Shown: positions 14,140 to 21,526, numbered from the stretch's first letter. The stretch is 22,498 bases of DNA from an uncultured Sulfurimonas sp. (GCA_937914675.1 CALDOC010000159.1:1-22498); one strand, 5' to 3'. The notes: generated by a model from the sequence alone, not told the origin. Made by a program: numbers and translations.

Positions 14140-15339
14140 ATGGAAATTATTCAAACATCAGACGCCTTTAAAGCGTTAATCGAAAATATTAAATCTTCAA
14201 CTAAAGATTATAAAGACCCTTTAGCGTTTGGAATATGTAGAGTGGATTTAGGCCAGTTAAATACGGAAAAATCACTTCAAGCGACTTACCCAGTCATTAA
14301 CTGGGATGAAAATTTTGGAAGCGCGGCTATTTTCATTAGAGCTTTAGCGGAACAAAACATAGAAGTGGATTTCAATCAAAATGAAGCTGTTTACAATATA
14401 AACTTAGAATTTTTAAAGAACTGTTTAAACGCTTTTACTCCTTACTCCGATGAAGCTTTTGGAGACGCTCACAAAAACATTCAAGTCGTTTCAACTCTTT
14501 ACTCTCAAATCGTCAATAATGGTTATTTTGAAGGTGAATTTAAAGTGACTTTTCTATTTGAAGATGGAGCATGTGAGAGTGTAGAAGCAACTTATCTGAA
14601 ACTTTACGCTCTTTCTCAAGCGAAAGTTGGAATTCGTGAGCTTAACCTAAATGGAGCGTTTGCTTCGCTTCCAAACGTGGCATGGTCAAATGGTCAGCCT
14701 ATCGAGCTTGATTATTTAAGAGAGTTTGAGATAGAACTTAAAATTGCAAACGATTACCCTCATATTGATTTCGTAGATAAATTTCCAAGATTTTTACAAC
14801 ATATTATTCCAGCGGACAACACTCGCATTTTAGATACTTCAAAAGTGCGCTTTGGAGCGCAACTCGCGGCTGGCACCACTGTCATGCCAGGCGCTTCATA
14901 CATAAACTTCAACGCTGGAACCACGGGTCCCGTCATGGTCGAGGGTCGCATATCTTCATCCGCCATTGTTGGAGCTGGAAGCGATATTGGTGGTGGCGCT
15001 TCTATACTTGGAGTGCTGAGTGGAACCGATGGAAATCCTATTTCCATTGGTAAAAACACTCTACTAGGAGCAAACTCCACTTGTGGCATTCCTTTGGGCG
15101 ATGGATGTATCATAGACGCGGGAGTATCAATTTTAGCGGGCACAAAGATAGCGATTTATCCTGAGCAACTTAAAAAAATCATGGAAGTTAATACAAACGC
15201 CAACATGGAAGGTGAAATTTTTAAAGCTGGACAATTAGCGTATTTTAGTGGCTTGCATTTTAGACAAAACTCTTTAACTGGCGAGATGACGGCTTCTCGT
15301 TCCACTAGAGAAATTAAATTAAATTCCGATCTTCACTAA
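14140..15339 (+). CDS. dapD: tetrahydrodipicolinate N-succinyltransferase
   Basis: DapD, about 399 residues from the ATG at 14140, converts tetrahydrodipicolinate and succinyl-CoA to N-succinyl-2-amino-6-ketopimelate on the way to diaminopimelate and lysine. The C-terminal half is a left-handed beta helix of hexapeptide repeats (VRFGAQLAAGTTVMPGASYI onwards, then GRISSSAIVGAGSDIGGGASILG and GKNTLLGANSTCGIPLG). It is the long type known in Campylobacter and Actinobacteria rather than the 274-residue E. coli type. I reject the upstream ATG at 14083 because a promoter lies between the two and the extra 19 residues look unlike the family. A 13-bp stem-loop follows the gene. Confidence 0.93.
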   Translation: MEIIQTSDAFKALIENIKSSTKDYKDPLAFGICRVDLGQLNTEKSLQATYPVINWDENFGSAAIFIRALAEQNIEVDFNQNEAVYNINLEFLKNCLNAFTPYSDEAFGDAHKNIQVVSTLYSQIVNNGYFEGEFKVTFLFEDGACESVEATYLKLYALSQAKVGIRELNLNGAFASLPNVAWSNGQPIELDYLREFEIELKIANDYPHIDFVDKFPRFLQHIIPADNTRILDTSKVRFGAQLAAGTTVMPGASYINFNAGTTGPVMVEGRISSSAIVGAGSDIGGGASILGVLSGTDGNPISIGKNTLLGANSTCGIPLGDGCIIDAGVSILAGTKIAIYPEQLKKIMEVNTNANMEGEIFKAGQLAYFSGLHFRQNSLTGEMTASRSTREIKLNSDLH

Positions 15340-15340
15340 C

Positions 15341-15372
15341 TATTTTCTCAAGGGTTTAGCCTTGAGAAAATA
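15341..15372. terminator. 13-bp stem-loop downstream of dapD
   Basis: TATTTTCTCAAGG (15341-15353) and CCTTGAGAAAATA (15360-15372) are perfectly complementary around a six-base loop, two bases after the dapD stop. The U-run is on the left arm, so it is not a textbook intrinsic terminator on the plus strand. It probably sets or stabilises the dapD mRNA 3' end. Confidence 0.55.
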
Positions 15373-15439
15373 ATTTCTAAACTAAAAGCGTAAACTTCTT
15401 TTTATATTTAGATTAGTATACTTGCACAAGGAGTCAATC

Positions 15440-15745
15440 ATGAATATTTCAAATAACGTTTCATCAATCCAGGCTCATCAAACTATGTTAAACAATGGCG
15501 CCAATAACGTAGCTAATGTTAATTCCGATGGTTATGTACCTAAAAACACAAATATTTCCAACGATTCAGGAACAGTGTTCGCAACGGCAAAAATAGCAGA
15601 TGACAATGGTTCTACAAAAAGCCAAACCGATTTAACAAAAGAAATTACAGATCAAATAGTTGTTCAAAACGTCAGCGCGATAAACGTTAACGTTATTAAA
15701 ACCCAAGATGAAACGCTTGGTTCACTTTTGGACATAAAAACCTAA
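15440..15745 (+). CDS. miniature flagellar rod/hook-family protein
   Basis: The 101-residue product has both terminal signatures of the flagellar rod/hook/hook-filament-junction family but almost no middle domain. The N-terminus has SIQAHQTMLNNGANNVANVN followed by SDGYVP, equivalent to the ANNIANVNTxGYK motif. The C-terminal helix is IVVQNVSAINVNVIKTQDE, like the end of FlgC or FlgE. FlgB and FlgC are about 130-160 residues, so this is short. An AAGGAG ribosome site seven bases before the ATG at 15440 fixes the start. It stands alone, away from other flagellar genes, with a TATACT at 15417-15422 as the only promoter hint. Its last bases overlap the end of the convergent NlpC/P60 gene. Whether it is incorporated in the basal body is unknown. 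Confidence 0.8.
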   Translation: MNISNNVSSIQAHQTMLNNGANNVANVNSDGYVPKNTNISNDSGTVFATAKIADDNGSTKSQTDLTKEITDQIVVQNVSAINVNVIKTQDETLGSLLDIKT

Positions 15746-17061
15746 AATAAAATATTCATACTTTTTAAATTACTTAAGACACTAGCGTTTTGATCATAGT
15801 GCGTTAATTCTGAACCCAATTTAAGCGTGCTGAAAATTGTTTTTCCTATGATAAATCTTCCTTCGATTTCATCTTTTTTTGTTTTAACGCCCCAAACGTT
15901 TTGAAAGACTGTAATCTCATCATTAAAAATTCCCGTAAATAGCATTATGTGCCCTTTTTTATAGAAAAGAGTTTTAAAAGGCATCGCTTTTTCTTTTATT
16001 TTAACTATCTTCTCTTCATCGCTAAGTCCATCTAAATTCACCACTTCACCAACTAAACTTTGCTTATATGAGTTTCTTGGAAGCCATACGCCAAAAGGAG
16101 CGAACATGTCTCTTATGGTTGATGAACAATCTCTTTGTCCATACATTCCACCCCATCCATAATTTGACTTTAAAAGCTCATTTACAACTCTCTTTATATT
16201 TTCACCATTAAAAGCTACAAAACCTTTATGGGCGATGTCTTTATCGATATTTGCTTTAACGAATAAAGGCTTTGAACCTGCATATGATGAAATTGCCAAA
16301 ACCGAGTATGTGTCTGCATCTTCCGATATCAAAGCAAACATCATCCCCAACTTAGATTTAAAAAGAAAATCGCCATCTAGCGAATAAATGGGAACATCAT
16401 CTTTTATTATAAATACTTGTTGCGCTTTTTGCCACAACTCAAGCTCTCTTTTTTCTAAAAAAACTATTTCATTTACTTTCACCCAGCCAAAAGCAAAACT
16501 ACTAAAAACATGCACCCACTCTTTGTCTGAGGAATAATGCGTCGCGAATATTGGCTTGTTTGCATGAACCGTACTGTTTTGAAGATAATCAAAAGGGAAT
16601 CCTTCTCCAGCTCTGCTTGGATCCAATAAAAGTGGTCTATCCGTAGGAAACGCCCTTAAATTAACTTCTTTTAAAGTTACGGCTTTTTGATTAAGAGTAA
16701 AGTAATCTTTAAAATTAGCGTTACTTTTCATCTCTTCGAAAAAATTTTGACTCAAAGCTTGCAAGTTTTCCCCATAACCATTGCTAGCGTTGTAACTATC
16801 AAACGCCCACTCGACATTTTTCGCCACGTCTTCACTGTTAAGTATATGCCAAGCTTTAAAATAAGAATTTTCATATTTACTTTGATTTTGTTCCTCGGTA
16901 GAATCAGCGACCAAATGAGTATAGTCCCCTGAGTCTTGAGATATATGGCTAGTTGTTAACTCCTCTTTTTTTAAAACTAAAGGTTTAGCATTCTCCACAT
17001 TTTTGTCACTAGAACAACCTATGATAAATACAGATAAAAGAAGAACGCTCATAAATTTCAA
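15742..17061 (-). CDS. SH3-domain NlpC/P60 lipoprotein (putative cell-wall hydrolase)
   Basis: A 439-residue lipoprotein: signal sequence ending in the lipobox IIGC (C16), a low-complexity linker, an N-terminal helical region (about 65-125), two SH3-like regions (about 128-200 and 212-275) and an NlpC/P60 peptidase domain (about 285-410). The catalytic Cys is C312 in GQRDCSSTIRDMF, the His is H371 in KKGHIMLF, and the third polar residue is probably N388 in FQNVWG. Such enzymes cut peptide stems of peptidoglycan. The start is TTG at 17061, supported by AAGGCG at a normal distance; an ATG three codons later is possible. It follows the S24 repressor gene by 14 bases, so the two are likely co-transcribed. 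Confidence 0.88.
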   Translation of the reverse strand: MKFMSVLLLSVFIIGCSSDKNVENAKPLVLKKEELTTSHISQDSGDYTHLVADSTEEQNQSKYENSYFKAWHILNSEDVAKNVEWAFDSYNASNGYGENLQALSQNFFEEMKSNANFKDYFTLNQKAVTLKEVNLRAFPTDRPLLLDPSRAGEGFPFDYLQNSTVHANKPIFATHYSSDKEWVHVFSSFAFGWVKVNEIVFLEKRELELWQKAQQVFIIKDDVPIYSLDGDFLFKSKLGMMFALISEDADTYSVLAISSYAGSKPLFVKANIDKDIAHKGFVAFNGENIKRVVNELLKSNYGWGGMYGQRDCSSTIRDMFAPFGVWLPRNSYKQSLVGEVVNLDGLSDEEKIVKIKEKAMPFKTLFYKKGHIMLFTGIFNDEITVFQNVWGVKTKKDEIEGRFIIGKTIFSTLKLGSELTHYDQNASVLSNLKSMNILF

Positions 17062-17075
17062 TTTAAACGCCTTAA

Positions 17076-17735
17076 TCAGTCCACGTCTCCAAATCTACTC
17101 ACGACTCTTCCTATCACTTCTATTTCACTAGGACTAAGAGTCTGAGTTGAATAGGCTGAATTGTCAGATATAATGTCTAGCTGTCCATCAATCCGCTGTT
17201 GAACGCGTTTTATAAAAAGGCCCGCTTCGGTTCTTATTGTAAAAACGCCACCACGATTCAAATCTTTTTTTTCTCGATTGACAAACACTATGTCGTTATA
17301 ACTAAAAGTAGGTTCCATTGAGTCTCCTGAAACGTTTATGGCTTCTATGTTTTTAAGTTCTTTTTCTCCTCCTAACATAAAGACGAATTGTTCCGGTATC
17401 TGCAACTCCTCTAACTCTTCACACTGCTCATGAGCGCCAGCGCCAGCGCTTGCGTTTACATCGCTAAAGTATTTAACCATATAAAATTTATTAGTCGTCT
17501 CTAACAAACTTTCCGGCGATTGGCCATAAAGCATCCAATTAATTGATATGGACTTTTTAGCGCAAAAATCCATAAGTTCTACAAATGGTATTTTATTGCG
17601 TTTTTTCATAGTCGCAAAATTCATCTGTGATATATTTAATATATCTGCGACGTCTTTGTCAAATACTTTTTTTGTATTTAAGTCAGCGGACACGATACTT
17701 TTTATTTCTTCAACTATTTCAATAAAATTATTCAT
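17076..17735 (-). CDS. CI/LexA-like repressor with S24 peptidase domain
   Basis: 219 residues. The N-terminal part (about 20-72) matches the phage CI-repressor helix-turn-helix type: KDVADILNISQMNFATMKKR, then NKIPFVELMDFC and ISINWMLYG. The C-terminal part is an S24 peptidase of the LexA/UmuD/CI class: ASAGAG (residues 95-100) supplies an Ala-Gly cleavage site, GDSMEPT carries the nucleophile S139 and FIKRVQQR the base K176. All parts for RecA-stimulated self-cleavage are present. Campylobacter and Helicobacter are known to lack LexA, so this could be a damage- or stress-responsive repressor, but it may equally be a domesticated phage repressor. The promoter is the best in the window. The downstream NlpC/P60 lipoprotein gene is a likely co-regulated gene. 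Confidence 0.88.
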   Translation of the reverse strand: MNNFIEIVEEIKSIVSADLNTKKVFDKDVADILNISQMNFATMKKRNKIPFVELMDFCAKKSISINWMLYGQSPESLLETTNKFYMVKYFSDVNASAGAGAHEQCEELEELQIPEQFVFMLGGEKELKNIEAINVSGDSMEPTFSYNDIVFVNREKKDLNRGGVFTIRTEAGLFIKRVQQRIDGQLDIISDNSAYSTQTLSPSEIEVIGRVVSRFGDVD

Positions 17736-17759
17736 GACATTCTCCTAATATTTACATAC

Positions 17760-17788
17760 ATTATAATATATTTTTGCAATAAAGTCAA
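17760..17788 (-). promoter_or_regulatory. consensus sigma-70 promoter of the S24 repressor gene
   Basis: On the minus strand a -35 TTGACT (17788-17783) and a -10 TATAAT (17765-17760) are separated by exactly 17 bases. AGGAGA lies five bases before the ATG. Just upstream are three GTCA units on the plus strand (near 17784, 17798 and 17806), possible half-sites for the repressor itself. Confidence 0.75.
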
Positions 17789-17876
17789 AATATTAATGTC
17801 AATTTGTCATATTTTATACATTTATTGAAATTTATCAAAGGGTAAAAAATCTTTACTAGAAAAGTTTGAAAATATT

Positions 17877-18011
17877 TTAAGAAATTTTATCTTCATCCAG
17901 TTTAAACTGTTTTTCTCTTTGGGATGATTTGTTTTTATGGTATCCACCAAAAATAAATATCATAAATAGGACAAAAAGAATTAACATTACAATATCAATA
18001 ATTAAACTCAC
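17877..18011 (-). CDS. 44-residue single-pass membrane peptide
   Basis: This short frame begins with GTG at 18011, sharing one base with the trmL stop (TAGTG), and has AAGGG seven bases upstream. The product starts MSLIIDIVMLILFVLF, forming one hydrophobic helix (about residues 3-22), then GGYHKNK and a highly charged C-terminus ending EDKIS. The good ribosome site, the coupling to trmL and the clean helix-plus-charged-tail design argue for a real gene, the last of the leuD operon. I do not recognise it. The charged tail after the helix suggests the C-terminus stays in the cytoplasm. Small proteins of this kind often bind larger membrane complexes, but no partner is suggested here. Confidence 0.6.
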   Translation of the reverse strand: MSLIIDIVMLILFVLFMIFIFGGYHKNKSSQREKQFKLDEDKIS

Positions 18012-18484
18012 TATGAACCCTTATGAAAAGTGGAGTAATTTTGTCTAATGGCGTCATACAAAACTATACCAGCGCTAATCGCTAAGTTTAAACTTCTACC
18101 CTCTTTCGTCATGGGTATGGTTATATTTTGACTTTTGTATTTGTTTAAAATATCTTCTGGTATGCCAGCCGTCTCACTACCAAAGAATATATAATCGCCC
18201 TCATTAAAAGAAGCTTCAAAATACGCTCTATCGGTTTTAGTGGTTGCAAAGTGCGCATTATCAACAATATGGTTATTGTTGAAAAAATCATCTATATTTT
18301 CCCAGACATGCAAATCCAACTTATCCCAATAATCAAGTCCCGCTCGTCTTACAGCCTTTTCATCTATATCAAATCCTATTGGCTTAATCAAATGAAGGGA
18401 CGCCCCGGCGTTCACGCATAATCTCCCTATCGCGCCGGTATTATTTGGAATTTGAGGATTTACTAAAACTACGTTAAACGACAT
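18011..18484 (-). CDS. trmL: tRNA (cytidine/uridine-34-2'-O)-methyltransferase TrmL-like
   Basis: The 157-residue protein is a minimal SPOUT methyltransferase of the TrmL (YibK) type, which methylates the wobble ribose of certain leucine tRNAs. The start VVLVNPQIPNNTGAIGRLC holds the family's NPxIPxNTG(A/N)xxR motif. FFGSETAGIP and IPMTKEGRSLNLAISAGIVLYDA are the two later SPOUT motifs that form the knot. The length matches E. coli TrmL (157). It starts two bases after the purU stop. Exact tRNA targets are inferred from family. Confidence 0.92.
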   Translation of the reverse strand: MSFNVVLVNPQIPNNTGAIGRLCVNAGASLHLIKPIGFDIDEKAVRRAGLDYWDKLDLHVWENIDDFFNNNHIVDNAHFATTKTDRAYFEASFNEGDYIFFGSETAGIPEDILNKYKSQNITIPMTKEGRSLNLAISAGIVLYDAIRQNYSTFHKGS

Positions 18485-18486
18485 GA

Positions 18487-19323
18487 CTAAAAAATTACCG
18501 TTTTATTCGCGTATACAAAGATTCTATCTTCAAGAGCTAACTTAAGAGCGCGAGACAACACGATTTTTTCAACGTCGCGACCTAAACGCTGCATGTCTCT
18601 CCATCCGTAACTATGGTCGATATGTTTTACTTCCTGTGCTATTATAGGGCCTTCGTCTAAATTGTTATTTACAAAATGAGCGGTTGCGCCAATGATTTTA
18701 ACACCTCTGTCGTAAGCCTGTTTATACGGATTTGCACCTATGAACGCTGGTAAAAACGAGTGATGGATGTTTATAATTTTGTCTTTATAAACATCCACGA
18801 ATTCTGGGGTCAATATACGCATATACTTGGCTAAAACTATATAATCAACGTCTTTAAACGCGCTTAAAGATTCCAATATTTTTCTCTCATGTTCGTGACG
18901 TTCTAAGTTTTCATGCGAAACCGTTACGTATGGAACGTCAAACTTGTTGACCAATGATTCCAACGCGTCATAATTCGAGACGACGGCGAGTATATTCGCT
19001 TCTAGCTCACCAGATTCATGCCGAATCAATATATCACCGAGTGCATGAAGTTCTTTTGTAGCCATAATTATTATATTTTTCTTTTTTGGTTCCACTATCT
19101 TAACACCCGCGTTAGAAGGAAGTACGTTTTTAATTTCATTTATTAACTTGTTTTTATCTATATCGCCATCAAGAACGCTTCGCATAAAAAATTTATTGGA
19201 CTCTTTGTCAACAAACTCATGATTTGATAAAATATTTAAATTATTATTAAAAAAGACAGTGGACACTTTATGAACTAATCCTATTTCATCGTTTGCATCA
19301 ATTAAAACGCGATATTGACTCAT
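18487..19323 (-). CDS. purU: formyltetrahydrofolate deformylase
   Basis: PurU, 278 residues, hydrolyses 10-formyltetrahydrofolate to formate and tetrahydrofolate and so balances one-carbon pools. It has an N-terminal ACT regulatory domain (about 1-80, with FFNNNLNILSNHEFVD) and a formyltransferase-type catalytic domain (about 85-278). The latter carries NIHHSFLPAFIGANPYKQA and VKIIGATAHFV then LDEGPIIAQE, matching the Asn/His/Asp catalytic set of the family. Its ATG overlaps the preceding stop (ATGA), so translation is coupled. The leu-TPR-CiaD-like-purU-trmL order is tight throughout. Confidence 0.95.
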   Translation of the reverse strand: MSQYRVLIDANDEIGLVHKVSTVFFNNNLNILSNHEFVDKESNKFFMRSVLDGDIDKNKLINEIKNVLPSNAGVKIVEPKKKNIIIMATKELHALGDILIRHESGELEANILAVVSNYDALESLVNKFDVPYVTVSHENLERHEHERKILESLSAFKDVDYIVLAKYMRILTPEFVDVYKDKIINIHHSFLPAFIGANPYKQAYDRGVKIIGATAHFVNNNLDEGPIIAQEVKHIDHSYGWRDMQRLGRDVEKIVLSRALKLALEDRIFVYANKTVIF

Positions 19324-19664
19324 CTTTCACTTCCTTTTTCCAGTATTTGCACCCTTGTGTCTATGGTAGCCAATATATACTCTAAAAAATTAAGAGTCAT
19401 ATCCACTTTAGCTTCTATATCTGTGTTGTTTGGCGCTTGAAAGCCTTCAAAAAGAACCAACAGCCTCTCTCTAATCGAAGATAAATAGGCAAGCTCATTG
19501 CTATCCGTCGTTACTTTCGTTTCTAAGTCTCTAGATTGTTTTTCAATGACGACCTCTCTAACTTGAACGCTCTTTTTGTCTTCGATAATTTTTTTAAGAG
19601 CCTGGACGGGTATTTCTTCTTCCATTTCCGCTAATGTTGAGAGTATTACGTCTTTTAATTCCAT
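19320..19664 (-). CDS. CiaD-like conserved protein
   Basis: About 114 residues from the ATG at 19664 (MELKDVILSTLAEM). A GTG five codons earlier is possible but has no proper spacing to AAAGG, whereas this ATG does (about 11 bases). The C-terminal half (LAYLSSIRERLLVLFEGFQ, then VDMTLNFLEYILATID) resembles, from memory, the domain shared with Campylobacter CiaD (Cj0788), described as an invasion-related secreted protein. In a free-living relative the ancestral role is presumably different. There is no signal peptide, and the protein is helical and charged. It overlaps the TPR gene by ten bases and purU by four. The family call needs a profile search. Confidence 0.6.
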   Translation of the reverse strand: MELKDVILSTLAEMEEEIPVQALKKIIEDKKSVQVREVVIEKQSRDLETKVTTDSNELAYLSSIRERLLVLFEGFQAPNNTDIEAKVDMTLNFLEYILATIDTRVQILEKGSER

Positions 19665-19903
19665 GCTTTTAATAACCACCTTTCAAATTCATTATACTCC
19701 ACTTCCGTATCCATTTTGAGGAAAAAATTTTTCATTTGAGCGTTTACGTTTAAAAATTTCTTTCTCATTCCAGACAATCTTCTAATGGCAATCTTTGCGT
19801 CACTATTTTGTGGGTCTTTTTTAAGAACCTCTTTATAAATTTCTAGAGCTTCTTCTTTTAAGCCTTGAAGTTCATAAATATTTGCTAAAGTTAGCGTCTG
19901 CAT
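19655..19903 (-). CDS. small TPR-motif protein
   Basis: The 82-residue product begins with a clear tetratricopeptide repeat (LANIYELQGLKEEALEIYKE, then VLKKDPQNSDAKIAIRRL, about residues 3-45) followed by a helical stretch with basic and aromatic residues. TPRs bind other proteins. It has no signal peptide and is probably cytoplasmic. The gene starts nine bases after leuB and overlaps the CiaD-like gene by ten, so it is translated as part of the leu operon. Its tight coupling to the CiaD-like gene may mean the two products interact, which is inference. Confidence 0.78.
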   Translation of the reverse strand: MQTLTLANIYELQGLKEEALEIYKEVLKKDPQNSDAKIAIRRLSGMRKKFLNVNAQMKNFFLKMDTEVEYNEFERWLLKAWN

Positions 19904-19912
19904 GCGCTTAGT

Positions 19913-20980
19913 TTATCTCTCTATGTAGTTAGCTATTATTGAACCCATTTCACTTGTTGAACAAACTTCTTTTGCGTCGAATTGCGCTAAATCTTGAGTT
20001 CTATATCCTTCTTTTAAAGCCCGCTTAATGGCGTTGTCAATTTTATCAGCCGCCTCGTTTTCACCAAGAGCGTATCTAAGCATCATAGAAGCCGACGCAA
20101 TTGTCGCGATCGGATTTGCGATGCCCTGTCCCGCAATATCTGGAGCTGAACCATGTATAGGCTCAAAAACGCCTATCTTCGCGCCCACGGAAGCTGATGG
20201 CAAAAGACCAATAGAGCCAGAAAGCATGGAGGCTTCGTCACTTAAAATATCACCAAAAATATTGCCGGTAAGCATGACGTCAAACTGTCTTGGGTCGCGT
20301 ATCAATTGCATAGCCGCATTGTCTACGTACATGTGAGACAACTCAACTTCTGGGTATTGGGTTGCCACTTCAGTTACTACCTCTCTCCATAATTGAGAAA
20401 CGTCAAGGACGTTCGCTTTGTCTATGGAACAGACGCGTTTTTCTCTGGTCATAGCGATTTTAAACGCTTGATGAGCTATTCTTATTATCTCGCTACGAGT
20501 ATAAACCATAGTGTTCCAGCCCTTGTTTTCATCACGACCTTTAGGCTCGCCAAAATATATTCCACCTATAAGTTCACGAACAACCATTAAATCAACGCCT
20601 TTGACAACTTCAGGTTTAAGAGAAGAAGCGTTGATTAGCTCATCATAAACAACGGCGGGGCGTAAATTTGCATATACCCCAAGCTCTTTTCTAAAACGAA
20701 GCAACCCGCTTTCTGGGCGTTTTTCACGAGGAAGGTTATCCCACTTTGGTCCACCGATAGCTCCAAAAAGAACGGCGTCGGAATTAAGTGATTTTGTGAT
20801 TGTTTCTTTAGGTAGTGGATCACCAGTAATGTCATACGCGCATCCACCCATTAACGCTTCATCATAATTAAATCCAAAATCACAAGATGACGCTACGGCA
20901 TCTAAAACTTTCACAGCTTCATCTATTATTTCCGGACCAATTCCATCACCCTTAATTAGAGTTATTTTGTAATTTTTCAT
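19913..20980 (-). CDS. leuB: 3-isopropylmalate dehydrogenase
   Basis: LeuB, 355 residues, oxidises and decarboxylates 3-isopropylmalate with NAD in leucine synthesis. Family landmarks: KGDGIGPEI, the substrate arginines in LLRFRKELGVYANLRP, VVRELIGGIYFGEPKG, the metal-binding aspartates in TGNIFGDILSDEASM, and the NAD-site segment EPIHGSAPDIAGQGIANP. Length is usual (about 355). The ATG overlaps the leuD stop in TAATG, so leuD and leuB are coupled. leuA and leuC are not in the window. An antisense frame over the middle of the gene is a shadow. Confidence 0.97.
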   Translation of the reverse strand: MKNYKITLIKGDGIGPEIIDEAVKVLDAVASSCDFGFNYDEALMGGCAYDITGDPLPKETITKSLNSDAVLFGAIGGPKWDNLPREKRPESGLLRFRKELGVYANLRPAVVYDELINASSLKPEVVKGVDLMVVRELIGGIYFGEPKGRDENKGWNTMVYTRSEIIRIAHQAFKIAMTREKRVCSIDKANVLDVSQLWREVVTEVATQYPEVELSHMYVDNAAMQLIRDPRQFDVMLTGNIFGDILSDEASMLSGSIGLLPSASVGAKIGVFEPIHGSAPDIAGQGIANPIATIASASMMLRYALGENEAADKIDNAIKRALKEGYRTQDLAQFDAKEVCSTSEMGSIIANYIER

Positions 20981-21483
20981 TATTTACCTTCTATTTCATT
21001 TTTCGCAAAGTTCATTAAACCGCCCGAGTCTATTAGTTCTTGCATAAAAGTGGGTATAGGAATAAAATTATAAGTTTTATTAGCGCTTTTATTTGTAATT
21101 GTACCGGCGTTCATATCAACGCTTATCGCGTCACCCTCTTTTATTTCAGCGCTCTCTGGCAATTCAAATATTGGAAGACCCATATTGAAAGCGTTACGAT
21201 AAAATATTCTTGCAAACGTAGGAGCTATAATCGCGGCGACTCCAGCGGCTTTTAGAGCAATGGGAGCATGTTCGCGGGAACTCCCACAACCAAAATTTTC
21301 GCCAGCGACAATCACGTCGCCTACGCTCATTTTTTTTACAAATTCTGGATCAGCGTCTTCCATCACATGTTTTGCTAACTCTTCGGGAACAGAAGTGTTT
21401 AAATAACGAGCCGCTATTATTAAATCTGTGTCAATATCTTTACCAAACGTCCAAACTTTTCCATCAATATTTGCTTTTTTCAT
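20980..21483 (-). CDS. leuD: 3-isopropylmalate dehydratase small subunit
   Basis: LeuD, 167 residues, supplies the swivel domain of isopropylmalate isomerase; with LeuC (not in this window) it converts 2- to 3-isopropylmalate. It shows the DTDLIIAARYL segment and the signature GENFGCGSSREHAPIALK, followed by FYRNAFNMGLPIFELP. The 167-residue size is the short type typical of archaea and many non-enteric bacteria. It is the first gene of an apparent seven-gene operon, with an AGGA ribosome site and a TATAAT about 38 bases upstream. Confidence 0.95.
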   Translation of the reverse strand: MKKANIDGKVWTFGKDIDTDLIIAARYLNTSVPEELAKHVMEDADPEFVKKMSVGDVIVAGENFGCGSSREHAPIALKAAGVAAIIAPTFARIFYRNAFNMGLPIFELPESAEIKEGDAISVDMNAGTITNKSANKTYNFIPIPTFMQELIDSGGLMNFAKNEIEGK

Positions 21484-21520
21484 ATAAAAATCCTAAATGT
21501 AATTTCTAATTAATTTTGCG

Positions 21521-21526
21521 ATTATA
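21521..21526 (-). promoter_or_regulatory. -10 box of the leuD-leuB operon
   Basis: The minus strand reads CTTTTAGCTATAATCG, with a perfect TATAAT 38 bases before the leuD ATG behind a T-run, the same form as the dapD and aspS promoters. No leader peptide rich in leucine is visible in the short leader. Confidence 0.6.

Noticed and set aside
14760..15143. Minus-strand 127-residue frame inside dapD
   Set aside because: Shadow of the hexapeptide-repeat region of dapD; proline- and serine-rich product without a plausible start region.
20028..20336. Plus-strand 102-residue frame within leuB
   Set aside because: Antisense of the conserved NAD- and metal-binding segments of leuB.
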